This document shows, piece after piece, positions 1 to 6,855 of a DNA stretch of 64,000 nucleotides (within the stretch, counting starts at the first letter, position 1; every line of letters starts with the position of its first letter). Under the pieces are notes generated by a model. It was not told the origin of the DNA, ran no database searches, and saw nothing but the letters and a program-made list of their open reading frames with translations. Source of the DNA: Salidesulfovibrio brasiliensis JCM 12178 (GTDB lineage: Bacteria > Desulfobacterota > Desulfovibrionia > Desulfovibrionales > Desulfovibrionaceae); assembly GCF_001311825.1 (NCBI RefSeq), contig NZ_BBCB01000001.1:162615-226614 (forward strand), read 5' to 3'. The position numbers and the translations under genes were made by a program.

Positions 1-410
1 CCGGTCCAGCGCATGGCCATGGCGGCCCATTCGGACGGCTTCTCCTGTCCGTCGATCCAGCGGTGTCCGTGAACGCGGTCAGAATCGAAAAGGGCTGCGA
101 TACGGTAATTGAGAGGCGAAAAGTTCAGGTTGTAGACATCGTCAAAGTCAATGGAGCGTAGGTGCTCGAAGACGCGGCGGTTATCCACCAGCATTGTCCG
201 AACCGCTTCGGCACCGGAAAGACCGGTCCCGTGGGCTGTGATGGAATGAACCACCGCTTCGGGATAGATGATTTGTGCAAGTGACTTCAGGGAGTTGTCA
301 ACGAGTAGATGGACTTCCCCCCCACTCGACAGCAAAAGCGAGGTTATGAGTCGCTTGGTCTGGACAAGGTCGCCGAAACGGGCGATCTGGATTATGAGGG
401 AATGCTTCAT
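1..410 (-). CDS. Glycosyltransferase family 9 (heptosyltransferase-like), 3' end outside window
   Basis: The first 136 codons are visible on the minus strand, from an ATG at 408-410 preceded by a good Shine-Dalgarno (GGAG, six bases upstream). The product begins KHSLIIQIARFGDLVQTKR, the typical start of ADP-heptose:LPS heptosyltransferase-like family 9 enzymes (first beta strand and nucleotide-binding loop of a GT-B fold), followed by a second Rossmann strand (EVHLLVDNSL). These enzymes add heptose or related sugars to lipopolysaccharide core on the cytoplasmic face of the inner membrane. The acceptor and sugar cannot be told from this part. It is divergent from the tetrapyrrole genes that follow. 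Family call is firm, exact substrate unknown. Confidence 0.8.
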   Translation of the reverse strand, partial: MKHSLIIQIARFGDLVQTKRLITSLLLSSGGEVHLLVDNSLKSLAQIIYPEAVVHSITAHGTGLSGAEAVRTMLVDNRRVFEHLRSIDFDDVYNLNFSPLNYRIAALFDSDRVHGHRWIDGQEKPSEWAAMAMRWT

Positions 411-512
411 TACCGTCTCCAGCATCAACTTGTACCCGCAACCTGCGGTCATGGCAAGAAATCCTCCATCCGGCATTTTACATCCGGGCCTTCCATGGTG
501 TATTGAAATCCG

Positions 513-1190
513 ATGCATGAGTATCCGGTCTTTCTCAACCTCATCGGCAAGCGCTGCCTCGTGGTAGGCACGGGCGGCGTGGGACGTCGCAAGGCCGCCT
601 CCCTGCTTGACGCGGGAGCCGAAGAAGTACTCATGCTTGATGCGTCCGCGCCTGACGAGGCTGTGCTGGAACTGGCGGGGCAGCCGCACGCCCTGTTTGA
701 GCAGCGTTTCTTTGACAAGAGCGATCTGGACGGGCGGTTTCTGGTCTTTGCATGCACCAGTAGCCCGTCGGTCAACGAAGAGATTGCCAGGCTTTGCCGG
801 GAGCGGAGAATTCTCTGCAATATCGCGGACAAGCCGGATATGGCAGACTTCATCGTTCCGGCCTCGTTCTGCCGGGGGGACCTGCGGGTGGCGGTGTCCA
901 CCTGCGGCGGCAGTCCTGCCCTGTCCCGGCACATTCGCCGGGAGCTTGAAGAATTTTTCGGCGAGGAGTATGCCATGCTTCTCGAAATCATGCGCCGCCT
1001 GCGGCCCATGGTACTGTCCCTGAACAGGGAAACCGCCTGGAACACTACGGTGTTTCGGGAACTGACAACCTCGGGCCTGCTTGACGCGCTCCGCGTCCGC
1101 GACCTTGACAAGGTTCGGCAAATCCTTGAGGAAGTCCTACCCGCACCGTTGCGGGACAACATTCCGGAGTTACTGGATGGGCTTGTTTGA
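513..1190 (+). CDS. sirC: Precorrin-2 dehydrogenase (SirC/CysG N-terminal type)
   Basis: 225 residues. The N-terminus has the NAD-binding Rossmann motif VVGTGGVGRRKAASLL, followed by the conserved VFACTSSPSVNEEIARLC and FIVPASFCRGDLRVAVSTCGGSPALSR blocks of the CysG-N/Met8 family. It oxidises precorrin-2 to sirohydrochlorin, the precursor of siroheme and, in sulfate reducers, of haem. In Desulfovibrio the homologue is a dehydrogenase and iron is inserted by a separate chelatase; I infer the same here. Its stop overlaps the start of the next gene by 14 bases, and hemA follows, so the three genes look like one tetrapyrrole operon. Confidence 0.88.
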   Translation: MHEYPVFLNLIGKRCLVVGTGGVGRRKAASLLDAGAEEVLMLDASAPDEAVLELAGQPHALFEQRFFDKSDLDGRFLVFACTSSPSVNEEIARLCRERRILCNIADKPDMADFIVPASFCRGDLRVAVSTCGGSPALSRHIRRELEEFFGEEYAMLLEIMRRLRPMVLSLNRETAWNTTVFRELTTSGLLDALRVRDLDKVRQILEEVLPAPLRDNIPELLDGLV

Positions 1191-1989
1191 ACTGATGCAA
1201 CTGGCCGTCATAGGCCTCTACCTGCTGGCTGCCGTTTTGCACATGACGGTCATTGCCACGGGAAACCACCGGCTGAAAAGCATCGCCGGAGGTTTCACGC
1301 TGGCCGGGTTCGTCGTGCATTCGCTGGACATCGCCCTGTTGGCCTTCAATCAGAGCGAAGCAATAGTCCTCAGCGAAGGCAGTTTCTACCTCAACATCAT
1401 CGCCTGGGGCGTGATGGTCGCCTACTTCCTGCTCTGGTGGCGCTACAAGCTCGCGTTTCTGTCCACCACAGCCCTGCCGATGACGCTCTTTCTTTTCATC
1501 GCATCGCTGGCGCTGGGCGGTATGGTGGTCAAGCTGCCGCCACAGTTCACCCTGCTCTTCTTCTGGCTGCATATCGGCACGCTTGTGCTCGCCCTTGGCC
1601 TTTGTGCCATGGGTTTTGGCGCGGGCGTGGCCTTCCTGCATTACAATAGAAAGATCAAGACCAAGGCCGGACTGGCCAGCCTCGGCAAGGACACGCCATC
1701 CCTCTCGCTGTTCGACAAGGTCAACGGCATGGCCGTAGGCGCAGGGTTTCCGCTCTACACTCTCGGCATCGTCTCGTCCTTCATCTGGTACTGGATCGAC
1801 CCGAACAAGGTTTTTGTCTGGGATATGGTCAAGGCTTTCTCGGTGGCGGTCTGGGTGGTTTTCGCGTACATCTTCCACCAACGCGTGGTGCTGAAGTGGC
1901 GGGGAAGAAAACCAGCGGTCGGCGCGGTCGTGGTCTTCTCGCTCATGATCGTCTCCCTTATTCATCACGCAATGACGTTTAAGCCGTAA
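1177..1989 (+). CDS. CcsA/HemX-like cytochrome c assembly membrane protein
   Basis: 270 residues starting at ATG 1177 (MGLFELMQLAVIGLYLL); longer in-frame versions start inside sirC. About eight hydrophobic segments are visible. The C-terminal half has FFWLHIGTLVLALG and, near residues 205-235, a block with WYWIDPNKVFVWDMVKA, which resembles the tryptophan-rich WWD region of CcsA/CcmC haem-handling proteins. In many bacteria a HemX protein of this family lies next to hemA and is thought to influence glutamyl-tRNA reductase level or to work in haem delivery. Here it sits between sirC and hemA (3 bases before hemA), so either role fits. Family is well supported; the precise function is inferred. 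Confidence 0.75.
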   Translation: MGLFELMQLAVIGLYLLAAVLHMTVIATGNHRLKSIAGGFTLAGFVVHSLDIALLAFNQSEAIVLSEGSFYLNIIAWGVMVAYFLLWWRYKLAFLSTTALPMTLFLFIASLALGGMVVKLPPQFTLLFFWLHIGTLVLALGLCAMGFGAGVAFLHYNRKIKTKAGLASLGKDTPSLSLFDKVNGMAVGAGFPLYTLGIVSSFIWYWIDPNKVFVWDMVKAFSVAVWVVFAYIFHQRVVLKWRGRKPAVGAVVVFSLMIVSLIHHAMTFKP

Positions 1990-1992
1990 GCC

Positions 1993-3372
1993 ATGGAAAA
2001 CAGGATATATCTCATAGGGCTCAATCACCGCACCGCCGGTGTCGAGGTGCGCGAAAAGTACGCCCTGACCAATACGGAGAATTTCGAGCAGGCCACGCTT
2101 GCCAACTGTCCGGTGCGCGAATGTATGGCGCTCTCCACCTGCAACCGGGTGGAGATCACCGTTGTCGCCGCCGAAGGGCTGGCCGAGCATGAGCTTACGG
2201 ACGCCATCCTGAGCCACTGGGCCTCCGCGTGCGGCGGCACGGCCGAGGAACTGGTGGAACACGTCTACCGCCATCGCGGGCTTGACGCGGTCAAACACAT
2301 CTTCACCGTGGCCTCCAGCCTCGATTCGATGGTCATGGGCGAACCGCAGATTCTGGGCCAGCTCAAAGACGCCTACCGCGCGTCGCTGGAGAGTGGAACC
2401 GCGGGCGTAGTGGTCAACAGGCTGCTGCACAAGGCTTTTTCCGTTGCCAAACGAGTACGCACTGAAACAGCCATCGCCTCCAGCGCGGTCTCCATCAGTT
2501 ATGCGGCCGTGGAGCTGGCAAAACGTATTTTCGGTGAGCTGGATTCCACCCGGGCCATGCTCGTCGGCGCGGGCGAAATGGCCGAACTCGCGGCCACGCA
2601 CCTGCTCAACAATGGCGTGCAGGACATCGTCATCGCCAACCGGACGCTTTCTCGGGCGCAGGAGCTTTCCGAACGCATGGGCGGCAAACCCATCGCCATG
2701 GAGCGCATGTTCGACCATTTGCAAGACGTGGACATCATAATCAGCTCCACAGGCTCGCCCACATCGGTCATCCGGGCCAAGGACGTCAAGGGCGTGCTCA
2801 AGAAGCGCCGCAACAGCCCCATGTTTTTCATCGACATCGCGGTGCCCCGCGACATCGACCCGGACGTGAACACGCTGGACAACGTGTACCTGTATGACAT
2901 TGACGACCTCAAGGAAGTCGTGGAGGAGAACACCTCCCGCAGGCAGAGCGAGGCCGTGAAGGCACACTCCATGGTCGAGGGCGAAACCGACGCCTTCGGC
3001 ACCTGGCTCAGCTCGCTGGCCCTCAATCCGACGATTGTGGACCTTGTGGATCGCAGCGAAGATATTGCCAGAAAGGAACTTGCCAAAACGCTCAAGCGGC
3101 TGGGACCGGTTGACGTGGAGACACAGCAGGCACTTGAAACCCTTGTGCTTTCCGTGGGCCGTAAGGTTCTGCACGAGCCCATCTGTTTCCTGAAGCGCCG
3201 CACGCGCGAGGAAGGCGTGGCCGACCGTTTCATCGACATGGCCCGCCGGATGTTCCATCTGGATAACGAGGAAATCCCTGTCAACGCACACATGAACCGT
3301 CGCAAGCCTGACGATTCCTGCTCCTCCGACGACATCGAATCATTCATCGAATCCACCAGAAAGGACCAGTAG
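1993..3372 (+). CDS. hemA: Glutamyl-tRNA reductase
   Basis: 459 residues. First committed step of C5-pathway tetrapyrrole synthesis: NADPH-dependent reduction of glutamyl-tRNA(Glu) to glutamate-1-semialdehyde. Seen directly: N-terminal LIGLNHRTAGVEVREK, the catalytic-cysteine motif ALSTCNRVEIT (Cys near residue 49), MVMGEPQILGQLKDAY, the NADPH domain motif LVGAGEMAELAATHL (about residue 190), and FFIDIAVPRDIDPDV. The protein is slightly longer than usual (about 420), with a polar C-terminal tail ending SFIESTRKDQ. It is preceded by sirC and the HemX-like gene and followed one base later by a small conserved gene, so it is probably co-transcribed with them. Confidence 0.95.
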   Translation: MENRIYLIGLNHRTAGVEVREKYALTNTENFEQATLANCPVRECMALSTCNRVEITVVAAEGLAEHELTDAILSHWASACGGTAEELVEHVYRHRGLDAVKHIFTVASSLDSMVMGEPQILGQLKDAYRASLESGTAGVVVNRLLHKAFSVAKRVRTETAIASSAVSISYAAVELAKRIFGELDSTRAMLVGAGEMAELAATHLLNNGVQDIVIANRTLSRAQELSERMGGKPIAMERMFDHLQDVDIIISSTGSPTSVIRAKDVKGVLKKRRNSPMFFIDIAVPRDIDPDVNTLDNVYLYDIDDLKEVVEENTSRRQSEAVKAHSMVEGETDAFGTWLSSLALNPTIVDLVDRSEDIARKELAKTLKRLGPVDVETQQALETLVLSVGRKVLHEPICFLKRRTREEGVADRFIDMARRMFHLDNEEIPVNAHMNRRKPDDSCSSDDIESFIESTRKDQ

Positions 3373-3373
3373 C

Positions 3374-3721
3374 ATGCGCAATTACTATATTGAAGATATC
3401 GTCGACGAAGACATTGACACCTTTGAAGAAAAGCTCACCGCTCTCGAAATGAACGGTCCTATTCAGGGCATTTTCTATCTCCCCCTGCCCCAAGAGTTGC
3501 TGAATGACGAGCAGAAAGAGCATATGGACGACTGCGGTCCCTACTTCCTCTCCCTTGAGACCATTCGCAACGTGGCCGGAAACTCTCTCAAGATGGAGCT
3601 TCTGGTGCGCGCCCACAACAAGATTCGTTGCTCCTGCGTCGCCTACTGCACTCCCGAGCAGCGCAACCACATGCTTGACTACCTCGACCAGCTCATCGAG
3701 AGTTTCGGTATCAAGGTGTAG
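3374..3721 (+). CDS. Conserved hypothetical protein, 115 residues
   Basis: Acidic soluble protein starting MRNYYIEDIVDEDID, with no signal peptide or membrane segment. It contains a small cysteine cluster, IRCSCVAYC (about residues 77-85), which could bind a metal or form a disulfide, but I do not recognise a family. The start ATG 3374 lies one base after the hemA stop and the gene ends two bases before tilS, so translation is probably coupled within a hemA-tilS-adk transcript. Codon usage matches its neighbours. Function unknown. Confidence 0.7.
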   Translation: MRNYYIEDIVDEDIDTFEEKLTALEMNGPIQGIFYLPLPQELLNDEQKEHMDDCGPYFLSLETIRNVAGNSLKMELLVRAHNKIRCSCVAYCTPEQRNHMLDYLDQLIESFGIKV

Positions 3722-3723
3722 CC

Positions 3724-4728
3724 ATGCCCCCGCGGATGCCCGCCCGGTTTCGTGATCTGCCGCCCAGATGGGCGCACTTCTGTCTGGGCGTGGAACGCTT
3801 CATGCGTGACGAACTCGGCGTCGACCCGATCGGTGCCGATTTTCTCTGCGCGTACTCCGGCGGCGCGGATTCCACCGCACTGCTGCTGACGCTGCATTGC
3901 CTCTCCTTAAAAAACGGCGGCACGGTAACGGCCGCACATCTCGACCACGGCATACGCCCCGAATCCGGTGCAGAAGTACTGCACTGCAAAGAGATCTGTG
4001 CAAGCATGGGTGTACAGATTGTCAGCAACGCGGTCGACGTATGCCGATTGGCCGAAGCCGAGTCCATGGGGCTGGAAGAAGCCGGACGAAAAGCTCGTTA
4101 CGATTTTCTCAATCAACAAATGAAGGCGTGTGGTGCCGGGTGGATCGCTACGGGCCACCACCTCGGCGATCTGGCGGAGGACGTTGTGATGCGTCTGATT
4201 CGGGGTACAGGCTGGCCCGGCCTCTCCGGAATGGCGGGAATTGATACGGAACGGAGGCTGATTCGTCCGCTGTTGATGACTGAAAAGGCGGTCCTCGTCG
4301 AATTTCTCACCGAGCTAGGTCTCCCGTGGGTTGAGGACGAAAGCAACACCGACACGGGCATGACAAGAAACCGCGTTAGACACTCGATCCTCCCGTCATT
4401 GCTTGAAGAAAATCCGAATTTTCTTGAATCCGCCGGAAGGCTCTGGCGACTTGGCAGGATTGACGAAGCCTACTGGGATGAGCAGTCAGGCATCGTCGAG
4501 GGCACCCTTTTGCCAAAGGAAACGCTGGAGGGCAGCCACAAGGCTCTTCGGCTTCGGCTCTACAAGGCGCACCTCGATCGGCTGGGATCGGGACAGGCGT
4601 TGGCCGACACCCTGCTGAAGATGGACGAAGCCTGGCAAAACCGGCGTTATGGGACAATCTTCCAGTATCCCGGCGACAGGACCGGAAAAATCACTCCCGA
4701 TGGTGTGGTTTTTGGCTTCAAACATTGA
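3724..4728 (+). CDS. tilS: tRNA(Ile)-lysidine synthase
   Basis: 334 residues. Modifies C34 of the CAU-anticodon tRNA(Ile) to lysidine using ATP and lysine, which changes its codon reading from AUG to AUA. Seen: the PP-loop ATPase motif AYSGGADSTALLL at about residues 40-52, then AAHLDHGIRPESG, ATGHHLGDLAEDVVMRLIRGTG and IRPLLMTEK, all standard TilS blocks. At 334 residues it is shorter than the E. coli enzyme (about 430), so the C-terminal domains are reduced. It starts two bases after the preceding gene. An unmodified CAT-anticodon tRNA is also encoded in this window at 39.5 kb. Confidence 0.9.
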   Translation: MPPRMPARFRDLPPRWAHFCLGVERFMRDELGVDPIGADFLCAYSGGADSTALLLTLHCLSLKNGGTVTAAHLDHGIRPESGAEVLHCKEICASMGVQIVSNAVDVCRLAEAESMGLEEAGRKARYDFLNQQMKACGAGWIATGHHLGDLAEDVVMRLIRGTGWPGLSGMAGIDTERRLIRPLLMTEKAVLVEFLTELGLPWVEDESNTDTGMTRNRVRHSILPSLLEENPNFLESAGRLWRLGRIDEAYWDEQSGIVEGTLLPKETLEGSHKALRLRLYKAHLDRLGSGQALADTLLKMDEAWQNRRYGTIFQYPGDRTGKITPDGVVFGFKH

Positions 4729-4788
4729 CTTCCGGCCTGCGCCGGGGTAAGCCATGTGATCTTTTGCACAATCCTAGGAGGAGCAGAT

Positions 4789-5457
4789 ATGAACATTCTG
4801 ATTTTCGGCCCCAACGGCTCCGGCAAAGGCACCCAGGGAACCCTGGCCAAAGACAAGTATGACCTGGACCACATCGAGTCCGGCGCCATCTTCCGCAAGC
4901 ACATTGGCGGTGGCACCGAGCTTGGCATGAAGGCCAAGGAATACATCAACAAGGGTGAACTCGTTCCGGACGACATCACCATCCCGATGGTTCTCGACGT
5001 TCTCCAGAACGCCGGTGAAAACGGCTGGCTCCTCGACGGCTTCCCCCGCTCTCTGGTTCAGGGCCAGAAGCTTTGGGAATCCCTGCAGAAAGACGGCGTG
5101 GCACTCGACTACGTCATCGAAATCAAGCTGCCCCGTGAAATCGCCAAGGCGCGCATCATGGGCCGCCGCCTCTGTGAAAACAACCCGAACCACCCCAACA
5201 ACGTCGGCATCCCGGCCATCGCTCCCGATGGCGACAAGTGCCGCGTCTGCGGTGGCGCCCTGTCCGCTCGTGAAGATGACCAGGACGAAGAAGCCATCAA
5301 CAAGCGTCACGACATCTACTACGATGAAGAGACCGGTACCATGGCTGCCTGCAACTTCTACAAGGACATGAAGGACGGCGGCTTCAAGTACATCGAACTC
5401 GACGGTGAACAGTCCATCGACGAAATCAAGAACTACCTGATTTCCCAGCTCGACTAA
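4789..5457 (+). CDS. adk: Adenylate kinase, metal-binding LID type
   Basis: 222 residues, starting at ATG 4789, which has a strong ribosome site (AGGAGGAGC) directly upstream; an in-frame ATG at 4756 has none. Catalyses ATP + AMP = 2 ADP. Seen: P-loop GPNGSGKGTQ (residues 8-17), LLDGFPRSL, and GRRLC at the start of the LID. In the LID, Cys129, His135, Cys151 and Cys154 are all present with exactly the spacing described for the Zn/Co/Fe-binding adenylate kinase of Desulfovibrio gigas, so this enzyme very probably carries a metal in the LID. It is the last gene of the hemA-tilS-adk run and is followed by a clear terminator. Confidence 0.95.
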   Translation: MNILIFGPNGSGKGTQGTLAKDKYDLDHIESGAIFRKHIGGGTELGMKAKEYINKGELVPDDITIPMVLDVLQNAGENGWLLDGFPRSLVQGQKLWESLQKDGVALDYVIEIKLPREIAKARIMGRRLCENNPNHPNNVGIPAIAPDGDKCRVCGGALSAREDDQDEEAINKRHDIYYDEETGTMAACNFYKDMKDGGFKYIELDGEQSIDEIKNYLISQLD

Positions 5458-5481
5458 TCACTACGCGATACGATCCTTCAA

Positions 5482-5510
5482 AGCCCTCCGGTAACGGGGG
5501 GCTTTTTTTA
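5482..5510 (+). terminator. Rho-independent terminator after adk
   Basis: Stem AGCCCTCC / GGGGGGCT (5482-5489 with 5496-5503) with a six-base loop, followed by a run of seven T. It lies 24 bases after the adk stop and closes the sirC-adk transcription unit. Confidence 0.85.
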
Positions 5511-5695
5511 TTGAAAAGTTAATGAACCTGCAAAAAAGGGTTGACCGCGATACCATTCAAAGATATCTCCGATTTAGTGTGGAAAAACGGAACTGGGCAA
5601 AATGCTTTGAAAGCCAAGCCCTTTTCACGTTTTGTCAGAGTCGGGAGAGCCCGTCTTTGGCAGAGTTATTCATTTTTTGATTCGAGGTAGATCCC

Positions 5696-5958
5696 TTGTC
5701 CAAGAACATTTTTGTAGGCAACCTTGCCTGGTCCGCGTCCGATTCCGATCTTCATGACCTTTTTTCCGAATACGGCGATGTTTCTTCCGCCCGTGTTATC
5801 CAGGACCGCGAAACCGGCCGCTCCCGCGGTTTCGGCTTTGTGGAAATGGAATCCGGCGGCGATGAAGCCATCGAAGCCTGAACGGTCACAGCTTCCTTGG
5901 CCGTGACCTCCGGGTGAACGAGGCCCAGCCTCGTGAACGCCGTCCCCGCCGTTACTAA
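5696..5958 (+). CDS. RRM RNA-binding protein (frameshifted as sequenced)
   Basis: Small RNA-recognition-motif protein, beginning at TTG 5696 with GAGG upstream: [19 protein letters not shown] (RNP2-like), then SRGFGFVEM (RNP1). The frame stops at TGA 5879-5881, but the other frame from that point reads [20 protein letters not shown] and ends RRPRRY at the TAA 5956-5958, exactly the expected rest of an RRM protein (87 residues). One C is missing around 5877-5879 (GCCTGAAC where GCCCTGAAC is expected). The protein probably binds single-stranded RNA, in the style of the small cold-responsive RRM proteins of many bacteria. The 185-base stretch before it (5511-5695) has no gene and probably holds its promoter and leader. 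Confidence 0.82.
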
Positions 5959-5980
5959 GCCGGGACTGCAACCCAACAAA

Positions 5981-6012
5981 AAAGCCCGCCTTTCGGCGGG
6001 CTTTCTTTTTTA
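5981..6012 (+). terminator. Bidirectional terminator between RRM gene and dsbA-like gene
   Basis: Perfect stem AGCCCGCC / GGCGGGCT (5983-5990 with 5995-6002), four-base loop, followed by T-rich sequence on the plus strand and preceded by six A, so it can end transcripts from both sides. Confidence 0.88.
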
Positions 6013-6028
6013 TCACCTATCAAATTAG

Positions 6029-6799
6029 CTAGTTCTCGCAATCGAGACAGACACCCTGCACTTCCTCGACTATTTCGAGGACCTTGAGGAACTGCGCTTC
6101 GGGCACAGCTCCCACCACGCGCACACCATTGACAAAGAACGTCGGCGTTCCGCTGACACCAAAACCGGCACCCTCTTCCGCATCCGTATGAATCCGATCG
6201 ATGACGTCAGTATTGTTCATGTCCTTCTTGAGTTGCGCCACGTCCACTCCCAGTTCTTCGGCAATGGAGAATGCGGCCTGATCGCCGCCCTCGAACACTG
6301 CACGCTGGGAATCGAAGAGTCTTTCTCCAAATGCCCAAGCCTTGTCCGGGTCTTGCAAAGCAATGGCCTCGTACATCAAGGCCAACTTGTATGAAGCGTC
6401 GTTGCGCGGGCTATGCTTGAAAATGACACGAAGCTTGCCCTCGGATTCCTCAACCAGCTTGTTGACCGTCCGCGCTCCTTGTGAGCAGTACGGGCAAAGG
6501 AAATCTGAGTATTCGACAATGGTGATCGGTGCACCTTTGCTGCCGAGAGACGCACGGCCTTCCTCGATCACGGGTTTCACCGGATCGGCAGCCTGCATGC
6601 GCCACTTTTCGGCCTTCTTTGCAAGCTGCTTTTCGCGCGCGCCCTTCTCCACCAGCTCATAAAGCTTGATGGTGTTATCCTCGAGCGCCTCAATGACGAT
6701 TTCAGGATTCTCGCGGATTGCATCGCGCACGGCCTGCTTTGAGGCGGTGCAGCCACCAAGCAGGACGACCATCATCGCGACAGAGAGTATGTATTTCAT
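6029..6799 (-). CDS. DsbA-family thiol:disulfide oxidoreductase lipoprotein
   Basis: 256 residues. Signal sequence with lipobox LLGGC (Cys17), so it is likely anchored in an envelope membrane facing the periplasm. The thioredoxin-fold domain begins about residue 85 (GSKGAPITIVEYSDFLCPYC); the active site is CPYC and the cis-proline loop is SGTPTFFVNG. The segment between lipobox and fold is charged and helical. This is the DsbA/Frc-type family that oxidises or isomerises disulfides in exported proteins. The C-terminus has an extra CLDC pair (VCLDCEN), which could be a second redox or metal site. Shine-Dalgarno GGAG precedes the ATG. A terminator separates it from the PEP synthase gene upstream. 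Confidence 0.87.
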   Translation of the reverse strand: MKYILSVAMMVVLLGGCTASKQAVRDAIRENPEIVIEALEDNTIKLYELVEKGAREKQLAKKAEKWRMQAADPVKPVIEEGRASLGSKGAPITIVEYSDFLCPYCSQGARTVNKLVEESEGKLRVIFKHSPRNDASYKLALMYEAIALQDPDKAWAFGERLFDSQRAVFEGGDQAAFSIAEELGVDVAQLKKDMNNTDVIDRIHTDAEEGAGFGVSGTPTFFVNGVRVVGAVPEAQFLKVLEIVEEVQGVCLDCEN

Positions 6800-6810
6800 T
6801 AGATTGCTCC

Positions 6811-6840
6811 AAAAAAAGGCGGCCCCAACCGGGGCCGCTT
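6811..6840 (-). terminator. Terminator after PEP synthase gene
   Basis: On the minus strand a perfect GCGGCCCC / GGGGCCGC stem with a four-base loop is followed by seven T. It lies 15 bases after the PEP synthase stop and before the dsbA-like start. Confidence 0.87.
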
Positions 6841-6855
6841 CAGTCGATTCTGTTA

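Noticed and set aside
268..567. Plus-strand open frame overlapping the glycosyltransferase gene
   Set aside because: It is the shadow of the minus-strand GT9 gene and the sirC start; no domain or ribosome site.
5879..5881. TGA in the RRM gene as a selenocysteine codon
   Set aside because: The same frame hits another stop 30 bases later, and the alternative frame gives the normal C-terminal half of an RRM protein. A frameshift explains it better.
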